Below, piece after piece: positions 1-8,356 of a stretch of 46,906 bases of DNA. Position 1 is the first letter of the stretch. Every line of letters begins with the position of its first letter. Location of the stretch: the NCBI RefSeq assembly GCF_016598475.1, contig NZ_JAEMUX010000071.1, positions 1 through 46,906 of the forward strand, in the 5' to 3' direction. The notes under the pieces were generated by a model. That model saw only the letters and a program-made list of their open reading frames with translations. It was not told the origin of the DNA and ran no database searches. This stretch comes from Streptomyces adelaidensis. GTDB taxonomy: Bacteria > Actinomycetota > Actinomycetes > Streptomycetales > Streptomycetaceae. The position numbers were made by a program, and so were the translations under genes.

Positions 1-288
1 CTGGGTTAACGCAGCGGAACAGGCGGGTCGCGACCAAGTCCGTCTTGTGCGGTCCGAGCAAGTAGGCCAAGTGCAAGCACGCCGTCATCCTCGCGGCTGG
101 GACTCCCGGGCCATGCCATCGGCCGGCCGTTCGCCCAGCACAGGGGCGACCGCTTCCGCATACGTGTCGGAGATGTGGCTCTTGTCGCGGTAGACGACCG
201 TGTTTCCGACCAGGAGGGCAGTTGCCTTGGCGGCGCACAGCCAGAGGGTGGGGTCGATCAGTGTGGCGCCGGACGACTTCGCCAGGCG

Positions 289-545
289 AAGTGCACCGTG
301 GAGCGGCCTTTGCACATCGGCGCGGTCCTCGCCGGAGCGGACCGCGGCCTGCTGGACGTCTGCACCGCCTACGCCCTGCCGATCGGCGAGGCCTTCCAGC
401 TGCGCGACGACCTGCTCGGCGTCTTCGCGGACCCGGCGAAGACCGGCAAGTCGACACTGGACGACTTGGGGAGGGCACGGCCACCGCGCTGATGGCCCAC
501 GCGCTCAGCGATGCCGACCCCGAGCAGGCTCGGGTGCTGACCTCG
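289..545 (+). pseudogene. Geranylgeranyl diphosphate synthase, C-terminal fragment, frameshifted
   Basis: The translation carries the C-terminal signature of bacterial polyprenyl synthases: KCTVERPLHIGAVLAG, then AYALPIGEAFQLRDDLLGVF with the second Asp-rich motif, then TGKSTLDDL. At about 465-471 (a run of G) the reading frame slips: the downstream family motif EGTATALMAHALSDADPEQA continues in another forward frame. The N-terminal two thirds of a roughly 350-aa enzyme, including the first DDxxD, are absent upstream. The normal enzyme condenses isopentenyl diphosphate into C20 chains for terpenoids. This copy cannot do so. It lies at the edge of a cluster of gene remnants next to an insertion sequence, so it is probably debris from a lost terpenoid locus. 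The family call is from recognised motifs and is fairly sure; the boundaries are approximate. Confidence 0.7.
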
Positions 546-661
546 GAAGCCGTTGTCTTTCCGGGCGTGATCGTTGAGTTTCCGCTGATCAGGCATGGTG
601 TTGGTGTTGCCGAGGGAGGGTTCGGACGTTCAGTTCGTTCTCGGTGATGGGGAGGTAGCCG

Positions 662-905
662 GTGGCGTCGGTGATGGGCTTGCTGGAGGAACGGGAGACC
701 GCTGCCCGGGCGGCCGTGGAGGAGCTCCAGGCGGAAGCGGACCGGATCCTGACCGACCTCGGTGTGTCGGAGGCGGTGTCGGAGCGCCGGGTGATCGCTC
801 GGGTGGAGCTGGCCGAGGCCCTGGCCGCTGGTGACGATGCGGCGGATCCGCCCCGCTTGGAGGTGCAGGTTCCGGCACCGCCGACGCACGTGGACAGGGT
901 GCCGG
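662..905 (+). pseudogene. Hypothetical protein N-terminal fragment cut by the IS element
   Basis: An ATG frame begins MASVMGLLEERETAARAAVE and continues as a charged, helix-prone segment (coiled-coil-like) for about 80 residues. Its downstream part only reads antisense through the transposase that ends at 913. Similar short proteins beginning MASV-GLLE are, from memory, common in Streptomyces and of unknown function. The likely history is that the 3' part was replaced by the IS element. I cannot assign a role, and it could also be an accessory frame carried with the element. Confidence 0.3.
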
Positions 906-912
906 GGCCGGT

Positions 913-1656
913 TCATGCCACGAGCGTCGGCTGCGCCTGCCGCGGGGAGCTGAGCGGTCTGCTCACGGCGGTGGTGCGGGCCAGGCGGCGGGCCATGAGC
1001 ATGCTCGCCGAGATAGAGATGAACGCCTCGCTGGAAGCGGGCAGCGCCTCGAAGTCGCGCACCAGGCGGCGCGAGCGCATCAGCCACCCCAGACTGCGCT
1101 CCACCACCCAACGTCTCGGCAGCACCACGAACCCGGTCATGTCGTCACTGCGCTTGACGATCTGCAGGATGGGCTGGAGTTTTTCCTTCACTCAGGTCAC
1201 GATGCGGCCGGTGTAGCCGCCGTCGGCCCACACCAGAGTGATCTTCCTGAACCGTGTCCGCAGCACGGGCAGCATGGCGCGGGCGGCCTCGCGGTCGGTG
1301 ACATTCGCGGCGGTCACCCAGACCATCAGCAGCAGGCCGAGGCTGTCCGTGATGACGTGCCGGCGCCTTCCGTTGATCTTCTTCCCGCCGTCGTAGCCCC
1401 GTGACACGGCGGGCACCGAGGCTGCTGCCTTCACCGACTGCGAGTCGATGATTCCCGCGCTCGGCTCACGGTCGCGGCCCTCCGCGGTGCGAACTCTCCC
1501 GCGAAGCCGGTCGTGCAGTTCCCCGGCCAGGCCCTGCTTCCGCCACCTGCGGAAGAAGGCGTAGACACGGTCCCACGCCGGAAAATCGACGGGCATCGCA
1601 CGCCACTTGATGCCGTTGTCGTCATCCGCGGCTGCTGGGGCAGCGACATCAGGCAC
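913..1656 (-). pseudogene. IS5-family DDE transposase with internal stop codon
   Basis: Two abutting open segments in the same minus-strand frame make one transposase. The first contains GIKWRAMPVDFPAW and the first catalytic Asp in GIIDSQSVKAA, then VWADGGYTG with the second Asp. After GRIVT comes TGA (1192-1194), and the frame reopens with VKEKLQPILQIVKRSDD and WVVERSLGWLMRSRRL, which carries the catalytic Glu. Related IS5 transposases have Trp where the stop is, so a TGG-to-TGA change explains it. The normal N-terminal ~80 residues are missing before 1656, where an alcohol dehydrogenase fragment begins on the other strand. The element is therefore both truncated and nonsense-mutated. I could not identify terminal inverted repeats or target duplications. 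Confidence 0.8.
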
Positions 1657-1806
1657 CTGTACCGGGCGGTCCAGGTCATGGCCCGCTACGGGCGGATCTT
1701 CCCGTGGGCCGACCTCATCACCAGGGAGTACGGCCTCGACGAGGCGCAGGCCGCGCTGGAGGACGTCGCCGCCCAGCGTGTGGTGAAGGCGCTCATCGTG
1801 CCGTGA
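1639..1806 (+). pseudogene. Zinc-dependent alcohol dehydrogenase, C-terminal remnant
   Basis: The last ~55 codons of the frame read GSDIRHLYRAVQVMARYG, ITREYGLDEAQAALEDVAAQ and VVKALIVP before a TGA. This is the characteristic C-terminus of medium-chain Zn-dependent alcohol dehydrogenases. The catalytic and NAD-binding domains are absent, because upstream of about 1639 the DNA belongs to the antisense IS5 transposase. The simplest reading is insertion of, or recombination at, the IS element within the gene. No function remains. Confidence 0.65.
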
Positions 1807-1936
1807 GCCCGTGGCAGGCGATCACCTGGGCCGGGCAGAGGCCGATCACTCTATGAGCAGTGAGTGAGCAGCATTTGACGCGTATCCACCGCAACAATCG
1901 AAAGGATCGGGAAAGCACCTAGAAATTGAATACGAG

Positions 1937-2980
1937 TTGACAAGCACCGGGAATGACAACGCCATTGGCCCCATGCCGCCCACCGTCCCGCCCGTGATGC
2001 CGCTGACCCAGATGCTGGCCGGGTTTCAGATCTCCCAAGCCCTGTACGTCATCGCGAAGCTGGACGTGGCGACCAGGCTCGCCGACGGTCCCAGGGACCT
2101 GGCGAGCCTGGCGAGTGAGACCGGTGCGCACGAGGAGGCCCTGGGCCGTCTCATCCGTACGCTGGCTCCGTTCGGGCTGTTCCAGGACGCCGGTGCGGGC
2201 AGGGTCGCGGTGACGCCGCTCGGCGCGTTCCTCTCCGCCACGCACCCCATGTCGCTGCGGCCGGCGGCCCTTTTCTGGATGGAGACGCACTACCTTCCGT
2301 TCGGGGGACTCCTCGACACGGTCAGAACGGGAATGCCCGCCGCCGAGACGTACTACGGGAAGCCCTTCTTCGACTGGGTGGTCGAGGAACCGGAACGCGT
2401 CGCCCTGACGAACAGCGCGATGGCCGGTGTGGTGGCCAGCGTGCGGGCCGGCATGTTCGACGACTACGTCCTGCCGGGCGGCGGTACCGTCGCGGACCTC
2501 GGCGGCGCCGACGGCACTGTCATCGCGGAACTGCTCAGCCGGAACCCGGACCAGGCCGGGATCGTCTTCGACCTGCCGGAGGTCGTGTCGGCGGCGCACG
2601 GCGTGCTCGCGGCGCGAGGCCTGACCGACCGCGTCGAGGTCCTCGGTGGCAGCTTCTTCGAGGAGGTACCGGCCGCGGACGTCTATGTGCTGGCCTACGT
2701 CCTCCACGACTGGAACGACGAGGAGAGCGGACGCATCCTCGCGGCCATCAGGAAGGCGGCTCGGCCCGGCGCCCGGCTGCTGGTGATCGAGGCCATCGTG
2801 CCGGAGGGCGACGAGCCGCACCTGGCGAAGGTGGTCGACCTGACGATGCTGGGCATGCTCAGCGGCAGGGAACGTACGGAAGCGGAGTACGAACGGCTGC
2901 TGGGTGGCGCCGGGTTCACGCTCGACCGCGTGGTGGCGACCCCTTCGCCCCTGTCCATTCTGGAGACGACTCTGCTCTGA
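1937..2980 (+). CDS. SAM-dependent O-methyltransferase (acetylserotonin/DmpM-like)
   Basis: A 347-aa class I methyltransferase of the plant-type/actinobacterial small-molecule O-methyltransferase family. An N-terminal dimerisation/winged-helix region (about 25-100) precedes the SAM-binding loop VADLGGADGT (186-194). The catalytic His lies in VLHDWND (H257), which normally deprotonates a phenolic hydroxyl. Length is typical. The longest frame starts at TTG 1937, where no good ribosome-binding site is visible; ATG 1973 is an alternative. A strong hairpin follows the stop. It stands alone among gene remnants, so its partner pathway is unknown; a tailoring role in secondary metabolism is an inference from the family. 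Confidence 0.85.
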   Translation: MTSTGNDNAIGPMPPTVPPVMPLTQMLAGFQISQALYVIAKLDVATRLADGPRDLASLASETGAHEEALGRLIRTLAPFGLFQDAGAGRVAVTPLGAFLSATHPMSLRPAALFWMETHYLPFGGLLDTVRTGMPAAETYYGKPFFDWVVEEPERVALTNSAMAGVVASVRAGMFDDYVLPGGGTVADLGGADGTVIAELLSRNPDQAGIVFDLPEVVSAAHGVLAARGLTDRVEVLGGSFFEEVPAADVYVLAYVLHDWNDEESGRILAAIRKAARPGARLLVIEAIVPEGDEPHLAKVVDLTMLGMLSGRERTEAEYERLLGGAGFTLDRVVATPSPLSILETTLL

Positions 2981-3010
2981 TCCGCCCCGCTCATCGAGGT
3001 CGGTATCTCT

Positions 3011-3042
3011 GCAGAGGCACAAGCGCGATTGCTTGTGCCTCT
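3011..3042 (+). terminator. Hairpin terminator after O-methyltransferase
   Basis: A 13-bp perfect inverted repeat (arm CAGAGGCACAAGC) with a 6-nt loop lies 31 nt after the methyltransferase stop. There is no long T-run, as is usual in Streptomyces. Its position supports single-gene transcription of the methyltransferase. Confidence 0.7.
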
Positions 3043-3165
3043 GGTGCGTGAGCGCGCCGTGGGCGTCGTAGGGGGAGTGCGCTTCCTGGGTGTGGGACAG
3101 CCAGGGAATCCCGGCGCGAGCGGCTTATGGTCGCCGAAACAGCGTCCACGCAACGGGAGTTGCGC

Positions 3166-3840
3166 CATGTCGACTGTTCTGTCCCTCGACGACTACCGCC
3201 TTCTGGGCCGCTCCGGGCTGCGCGTCTCGCCCTGGGCACCATGACCTTCGGTGAGGGAATGGGGCTGGGGGCTCCGGGCCCGACGAAGCAGCGAAGTTCT
3301 TCGACCTCTGCCTCGACCGCGGCGGCAAGTTCGTGGACACGTCGGTCAATTACACGGACGGTGCGTCGGAGAGAGCCGGGCAACCCCGACTCCGGCGGCA
3401 ACCACCGGCTCAACATGATCCGGTCGGTGGAGACCACCGGTCGCCCTTCGTCGCCCTCCAGATCGAGTACAGCCTCATCCAGCGCACCGTCGAGCACGAG
3501 TTGATTTGGCCGGCCGCGAGCAAGGGGATGGGTGTGGTGCCGTGGTCGGCGCTGGGCGGCGGTGTGCTGACCGGCAAGTACAGGAGGGAAGACCTGGTCG
3601 GCGGCGATGGCGGGCGACCGCCTCCGGTTCCCGCAAGGGGGGATCGAAGCCTCCGGAAACCTGACGGAACACTTGCTCGCCGTCGCCGATGTGGTGGCCG
3701 AGATGGCCGCCGAGCTGGGCGCCGAGCTGGGCGCCGAGCCCGCTCAGGTGGCGCTCGCCCGGACGCTCACCAACCCCGCGGTCGCCTCGCCCGTCATCGG
3801 CGCCCGTACGCTCGCCCAGGCCGAGCGGAACCTCATCTGC
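3166..3840 (+). pseudogene. Aldo/keto reductase, multiply frameshifted and deleted
   Basis: Pieces of one aldo/keto reductase appear in order but in changing frames: MSTVLSLDDYRLLGRSGLRVSP; LALGTMTFGEGMG; KFFDLCLDRGGKFVDTSVNY; NPDSGGNHRLNMIRSVETT; SPFVALQIEYSLIQRTVEHE and GVVPWSALGGGVLTGKY; finally AEPAQVALARTLTNPAVASP and VIGARTLAQAERNL. At least four frame changes are needed, and about 100 residues containing the catalytic Lys region are missing between the MIRSVET and FVALQIEY segments. The intact family makes ~330-aa NADPH-dependent oxidoreductases. This copy is clearly dead. It ends where the next, truncated gene begins, so the junction is probably a deletion endpoint. Confidence 0.8.
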
Positions 3841-3872
3841 TGGGTCGGGTCCGGGGCGTGCCCGTCGGGCGG

Positions 3873-4913
3873 ATGCTCCAGGCGATGAACTCCCTGGTGT
3901 ACCTGGACCGGGGCCTCGGTCACCTTGCCGACACCCTCGTGTGGGACCCCGACAGGGCGGTGCGGGCCATGCCCTGTGCGCCCGTCGACGAGGGCCGTGT
4001 CATGGAGCTGGTGCGGGAGACGGAGGGCGCCGAGTCCGCTGCCATCGCCCGCTTCTGGCTGGACCGGCAGCCCGAAGCGTTCACTGTCTATCGCTCGATC
4101 CGCTCCGACGACATCACCGCTTTCTCGGCATTCCTGCGTCTCAGCGGGCCGGAGGGGGAGGACGTCGATCCGGTGGTGGCCGCCGCCTGGGCTCATGCGC
4201 GCGCCGACAGCCCACTGCGAGCGGGCGAGCACATGGCCATTTCACGGTTCATGGTGGACCCGCAGGCGTACCAGCGGCCCTCGCCCTCTCTGAACCTGGT
4301 CACGTGGCGCGTGACGGCGGAAATCATCCGGGCCGACCGGCTGGCGTGGTTGTTCGTCGTGATGCGGGACGACGGATTCTGGAACGCTCACCTCGAGCCC
4401 AACATGATGGCGACGGATGCCGGACCCGTGGTCGGCGACCACGGCTACCGCCTGTTCGCCCAGGACTGGCGTACCCGGTCCGCCATGGCGTGGGTGGCGG
4501 AGCGGCACGAAGCCATGCAGGAGGGCGCGGTCGCCGTCACCTCCGCGGTCGCGCCACCGCAGGAGCGGAGGGACCAAGTCGTGCTGTCCCGAGCGGAGTT
4601 CGACACCGCCGTACGGGACGCGCTGCGTGTGCTGTGGTGGCCGGCCGAGCTGGCGGCCAACCCCCTGAGCCGCAGCCGCCTGGTCGTGGAGCACGGCCGG
4701 AGTCTCCACGCTGTTCTGCTGCTGGCCATCGACACCCTGCGGGAGGAACGCGGCGGCGAGACACGTCACCGGGTCCTCACGACCACGTACAGCAAGGCCG
4801 CCCCCACGCAGGAGGCGGCGGCCCGGCGCCTCGGGATGTCCTTCAGCACCTACCGCCGCCAGCTGACGGCCGGGGTGCGGCACGTCAAGGACGTGTTGTG
4901 GAGCATGAACTGA
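3873..4913 (+). CDS. C-terminal part of an ATP-binding regulator-like protein, 5' truncated
   Basis: A 346-aa stretch from ATG 3873; the open frame extends further upstream, but only through aldo/keto reductase debris. It contains RFWLDRQPEAFTVYRS and a central acetyltransferase-like fold segment (FVVMRDDGFWNAHLEP). The C-terminal domain contains APTQEAAARRLGMSFSTYRR, a helix-turn-helix-like signature that I associate from memory with large Streptomyces AAA/ATP-binding regulators. The expected N-terminal Walker A/B ATPase domain is missing. The frame is intact and may still be translated, but no convincing ribosome-binding site precedes ATG 3873. I infer a deletion that joined the reductase remnant to the 3' half of this gene. 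Function is unknown. Confidence 0.5.
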   Translation: MLQAMNSLVYLDRGLGHLADTLVWDPDRAVRAMPCAPVDEGRVMELVRETEGAESAAIARFWLDRQPEAFTVYRSIRSDDITAFSAFLRLSGPEGEDVDPVVAAAWAHARADSPLRAGEHMAISRFMVDPQAYQRPSPSLNLVTWRVTAEIIRADRLAWLFVVMRDDGFWNAHLEPNMMATDAGPVVGDHGYRLFAQDWRTRSAMAWVAERHEAMQEGAVAVTSAVAPPQERRDQVVLSRAEFDTAVRDALRVLWWPAELAANPLSRSRLVVEHGRSLHAVLLLAIDTLREERGGETRHRVLTTTYSKAAPTQEAAARRLGMSFSTYRRQLTAGVRHVKDVLWSMN

Positions 4914-5093
4914 GCGGAGCACCGATCCGCCCCGCCCCGGGTCGTGCGTAGGCGGAAGTGGGCGCGAGTGAGCACTTGTTGAGCACTTCTTGGCGTGTTG
5001 CCGGGACATTCACCGTTGTCAGACTCCGTGCGCGGTGGGCAGCTCTGCATGGTGGGCGGCCCCGTCAACTTCCCATGACACGAAGGAATACGT

Positions 5094-5567
5094 GTGTCCC
5101 TGCACATTCCCCCTGTACAGGTTCCGCCGGACGGTGGTGAGCCTGTCTTCCTCGTCGGCGACACGTACACCACCCTGCTGAAGGCGGCGCAGACCGACGG
5201 CGAACTCTCCCTCGTGGAGGCGATCATGCCCGCCGACGCCGGGCCGCCTCCGCACACACACCACGGGGAGTCGGAGACGTTCATCGTCATGGACGGACAA
5301 CTCGTCATCACCGCCAGGGACGAGGAGTACGAGGTCGGAGCGGGCGGCGTGGTCTACGTGCCCAAGGGCGTCCGGCACTCTTTCAGGAACCTGAGCCGGA
5401 CCAAGCCCGCGCGCATCTACTTCCTGTACGCCCCGGGCGGCATGGACGCGATGTTCACCGAGATAGGCACTCCGGGTGTACGCGGACAGGCGGGCCCTCC
5501 GCTCGACGAGGTCGATGTGAAGGCCATGGCCGCTGTCGCCGACAAGTACGGATTCACCTTCGACTGA
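5094..5567 (+). CDS. Cupin-domain protein (quercetinase-like)
   Basis: A 157-aa single-domain cupin starting at GTG 5094, with a GAAGGA ribosome-binding site 6-7 nt upstream. Cupin motif 1 is visible as PPPHTHHGESETF (H54, H56, E61) and motif 2 as VPKGVRHSF (H95), giving the usual 3-His/1-Glu metal site. Members include dioxygenases, isomerases and binding proteins, so the reaction cannot be read from the sequence. The last 40 residues (GMDAMFTEIGTPGVRG...) are typical of the quercetin-dioxygenase-like subgroup. It is followed by a strong bidirectional terminator and converges on the tryptophanase gene. Confidence 0.85.
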   Translation: MSLHIPPVQVPPDGGEPVFLVGDTYTTLLKAAQTDGELSLVEAIMPADAGPPPHTHHGESETFIVMDGQLVITARDEEYEVGAGGVVYVPKGVRHSFRNLSRTKPARIYFLYAPGGMDAMFTEIGTPGVRGQAGPPLDEVDVKAMAAVADKYGFTFD

Positions 5568-5589
5568 CGCGGACGCGGTGATTCGTGGG

Positions 5590-5633
5590 CCGGTACCCCT
5601 CGGCGCCGGAGAGGCGGCGCCGAGGGGTACCGG
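5590..5633. terminator. Bidirectional terminator between cupin and tryptophanase
   Basis: An 18-bp perfect inverted repeat (arm CCGGTACCCCTCGGCGCC) with an 8-nt loop sits between two convergent stop codons, 22 nt after the cupin stop and 16 nt from the tryptophanase stop. Confidence 0.85.
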
Positions 5634-5649
5634 TGTGTCATCGGACGGC

Positions 5650-7017
5650 TCAGCCGGTCACCGGCTGCAGTTTGGCGCGGAAGTGCCGCAGAATCGGGGA
5701 CTGCTCCACGATCCGGTAGCCGTGCGCGGAGTCCGCTTCCTTGGCGATCCGTTCCAGGGTGCGGCCGACATGGTCGTAGTGACTGCGCGTGTAGACCCGG
5801 CGGGGGAGCGCCAGCCGGACCAGTTCGTACGGCGCGCTCTTGATGGGGTTGCCGTCCTCGTCCTCCTCACCGAGATAGAGGGAGCCGAGCTCGGCCGACC
5901 GTATGCCGCCCTCCAGATAGAGCCGGCAGGCGAGGGCGTGGCCCGGGTAGTGGTGGGCCGGTATGTGGGGGAACAGGCGTCCGGCGTTGAGGTACAGGGC
6001 GTGCAGCCCCGGGGGTTCGAGGATGTCGACGCCCGCCGCGCGGACGCGGTCGGCGAGATGGGAGGCGACGTCGGCCCGCTCGGCGAGGTACGCGGGCTCG
6101 GTCACCTCCAGCAGGCCGGTGGCCATCATGTCGAGGTCGCGTCCCGCGAGACCGCCGTAGGTGGCGAAGCCCTCGGTGGCGATGAGGAGCCGTTCGCACT
6201 TCTCGGCGAGTTCCGGGTCGTTGAGCCCGATGAACCCGCCGATGTGGACGATGCCGTCCTTCTTGGCGCTCATGACGCAGCCGTCGGCCAGGCGGAACGC
6301 CTCTTCGGCGACCTGGCGCGGGGTGTGGCCGCTGTAGGCGGCTTCGTGGCGGGTCACCAGCCAGGCGTTCTCGGCGAACCTGGCGGCGTCCAGGATCATC
6401 GGGACACCGTGGCTGCGGCAGAGTTCGGAGGTCTGCCGCAGGTTCTCCATGGAGACGGGCTGGCCGCCGCCGCCGTTGTTGGTGATCGTCATGACCACCA
6501 CACGGACGCGGGAGCCGTCCGGTCCTTCGAGGGTGCGCCGCAGCGCGTCCAGGTCGATGTTCCCCTTGAAGGGCAGCTTGCTGTCCAGGTCCCGGGCCTC
6601 GGCACAGGGAAGGTCATGTGCCTGACATCCGGAGAGTTCCACGTTCGCCCGGGTGGTGTCGAAGTGGGTGTTGGCCAGGACGATGCCGCCGGGTTCGAGG
6701 AGCGTCGTGAACAGGATGCGTTCCGCTGCCCTGCCCTGATGGGCCGGCAGGATGTGCGCGTAGCCGGTCAGCTCCGTCACCGTCTCGTGGAAACGGTAGA
6801 AGGAGCGCGAGCCGGCGTAGGACTCGTCGCCCTCCATGCCCGCGGCGAGCTGCGCGGCGGAGATGGCGCCGGTGCCCGAATCGCTCAGCAGATCGATGGT
6901 CACCTCCTCGGCGCGCAGGTCGAAGAGGTTGTAGTGCACCCGTCGCAGCGCTGCTTCACGCTGCTCCCGAGTGGTGAGGGCGATGGGCTCGACGACTTTG
7001 ATGCGGTAGGGCTCCAC
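5650..7017 (-). CDS. Tryptophanase (tryptophan indole-lyase) / beta-eliminating lyase
   Basis: A 455-aa PLP-dependent fold-type I lyase of the tryptophanase/tyrosine phenol-lyase family. The PLP lysine lies in MSAKKDGIVHIGG (K253), and RLALPRRVYT carries the substrate-carboxylate Arg region. Two positions favour tryptophanase. The segment aligned to the tyrosine phenol-lyase MER signature reads SAELG (L377 replaces the phenol-lyase Arg), and the C-terminus reads LRHFRAKL, with the His found in E. coli TnaA. The normal reaction splits L-Trp (or a prenyl-Trp) into indole, pyruvate and ammonia. It starts 30 nt after the prenyltransferase stop, so the two genes form one operon. Similar pairs are known in Streptomyces (SCO7467 region; iptA/iptB in strain SN-593), so the probable substrate is dimethylallyl-tryptophan. 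Confidence 0.92.
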   Translation of the reverse strand: MEPYRIKVVEPIALTTREQREAALRRVHYNLFDLRAEEVTIDLLSDSGTGAISAAQLAAGMEGDESYAGSRSFYRFHETVTELTGYAHILPAHQGRAAERILFTTLLEPGGIVLANTHFDTTRANVELSGCQAHDLPCAEARDLDSKLPFKGNIDLDALRRTLEGPDGSRVRVVVMTITNNGGGGQPVSMENLRQTSELCRSHGVPMILDAARFAENAWLVTRHEAAYSGHTPRQVAEEAFRLADGCVMSAKKDGIVHIGGFIGLNDPELAEKCERLLIATEGFATYGGLAGRDLDMMATGLLEVTEPAYLAERADVASHLADRVRAAGVDILEPPGLHALYLNAGRLFPHIPAHHYPGHALACRLYLEGGIRSAELGSLYLGEEDEDGNPIKSAPYELVRLALPRRVYTRSHYDHVGRTLERIAKEADSAHGYRIVEQSPILRHFRAKLQPVTG

Positions 7018-7047
7018 GCTGATCCTTGCTCCTGACGTTCTGTGTGC

Positions 7048-8241
7048 TTAGTTCATGGCTGTTGCGTCGACGACTGGTTCGGGCTGTCCGGTGGCGGACA
7101 CCCCCTGCGGCGACAGCGGGACGGCCGGCAGCCGGACCTCGTAGGCCTCCGACGAGATGTACGCGGTCACCCGGGGCGAGCGGCCCTGTTCGTGGGCCAG
7201 TGCCAGGTACGCGATGAGCCCCACGCCGTCCTCCGGCCGGCGCGAGGTGACGGCGGCGAACGACCGGTCGAGGACGGCGGCGTCCAGGCCGTGGCCGCCG
7301 AGGACGGCTCTCGCCCGCCCGAGCGCCTCGCCGTCGTCCCGGGCGTAGTCCCTGACCGGGACGTGCAGGGTGAAGCCGGTGGGTCCGCCGGTCGTCCGGG
7401 TGAAGGAGTGACAGGAGAGGACGGGCCGCCGGTCGAACCTCGCCGCCGGCGGGGCCCCGAGGTCTCCCGTCCCGTCGTCGAATCCGCCCACCGTGCGGAG
7501 GAACTCCTCCAACGTCTCGCCGTCCGGGCCGGATTCCATCCGGCACAGACCGCCCGCGGCTGTCGCGGGCAGCCCGTGATGAGTGGCGTAGATCTTCACC
7601 CGGGGTGCTTCCCAGTCGCCCAGGTCGAGCGCGAGGAACGGGTATCCGTCGGCCGGCGGCAGGGTGTCGAAGGCGTGCCGGTGGCCGAGCCGGTCCAGCG
7701 CCTCCCGTACCGTCTCGGCGGCACGCGCGGGGCCGGACGCCGACGGATTCAAGTACACCTTGGCCTTGGGAACGCCGCCGGGGAGTAACTCCAGCGCGAT
7801 CCACAACGCCAGCGGACCCTCGGGCTCGGAAGGGAAGAACAGGTCCTCCAGAGCGTCGAGCCGATCCATGGCGAAGCCCCAGCGCCGCGCCATCGACCGG
7901 ACCACGCCCAGCCCGGCACGGCCGTTCTCCCGCAGACCGCCGGCACCGCACCCCGGGTCCAGCAGCACCCGCGTCGTCGGCGGGGCGCCCGGCCTGAAGG
8001 AGAGCGAGTACTCCACCGGCGTGGAGTCGTCGGACAGGAAACTTCGATAGGGGGGCGGCAGGTCCAGCGGCCGTTCGGCCACCGCTCCCAGTGAGTCGGT
8101 CAGTACGTCCGCGTACGTCTCGGCGTCCGTTCGTGCGAGGCCGGACACCTGGCACAGCCGCAGTAATTGGCCCGTCACGAGCCCGCCGAGCGTCTGATCC
8201 GTCCGGGTACTCCCGGCGCCGGTCCCGAAGAGGCTCACCAC
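7048..8241 (-). CDS. iptA: Indole (tryptophan) dimethylallyltransferase, DMATS/ABBA family
   Basis: A 397-aa aromatic prenyltransferase with the PT-barrel landmarks of the DMATS family: PVEYSLSF with the acidic residue that contacts the indole NH (E77), and the Lys/Tyr diphosphate-binding strands PKAKVYLNP, RVKIYATHH and TAYISSEAYEV. There is no DDxxD motif, as expected for soluble DMATS enzymes. The start is GTG 8241 with GGGAG upstream; a second GTG follows immediately. The enzyme would attach a dimethylallyl group to the benzene ring of L-Trp; characterised Streptomyces homologues act at C5 (SCO7467) or C6 (IptA), and position cannot be decided here. It is co-transcribed with the downstream tryptophanase. 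The symbol is by analogy. Confidence 0.9.
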   Translation of the reverse strand: MVSLFGTGAGSTRTDQTLGGLVTGQLLRLCQVSGLARTDAETYADVLTDSLGAVAERPLDLPPPYRSFLSDDSTPVEYSLSFRPGAPPTTRVLLDPGCGAGGLRENGRAGLGVVRSMARRWGFAMDRLDALEDLFFPSEPEGPLALWIALELLPGGVPKAKVYLNPSASGPARAAETVREALDRLGHRHAFDTLPPADGYPFLALDLGDWEAPRVKIYATHHGLPATAAGGLCRMESGPDGETLEEFLRTVGGFDDGTGDLGAPPAARFDRRPVLSCHSFTRTTGGPTGFTLHVPVRDYARDDGEALGRARAVLGGHGLDAAVLDRSFAAVTSRRPEDGVGLIAYLALAHEQGRSPRVTAYISSEAYEVRLPAVPLSPQGVSATGQPEPVVDATAMN

Positions 8242-8328
8242 TGCTCCCGCCGCCGCTCGGAACGCGGGTGCGGGTCCCCGCTCAGGAGCCCTGCCCCGTG
8301 GGCGCCGCCGACGCGAGGGGACACAGAA

Positions 8329-8356
8329 AGATACCCGCCGGCCTGGGCGGGTATCT
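8329..8356 (-). terminator. Hairpin in the leader of the prenyltransferase operon (terminator or attenuator)
   Basis: An 11-bp perfect inverted repeat (arm AGATACCCGCC) with a 6-nt loop. On the minus strand it is followed by TTCTGTGT, so it reads as an intrinsic-like terminator in the direction of the prenyltransferase, 88 nt upstream of its start. It may end conservon transcription, or attenuate a shared transcript. Confidence 0.6.

Noticed and set aside
85..315. A 76-aa minus-strand frame (MQRPLHGALRLAKSSG...) overlapping the GGPP synthase fragment
   Set aside because: No family recognised, no ribosome-binding site, and it is antisense to clearly recognisable GGPP synthase sequence over its 5' end.
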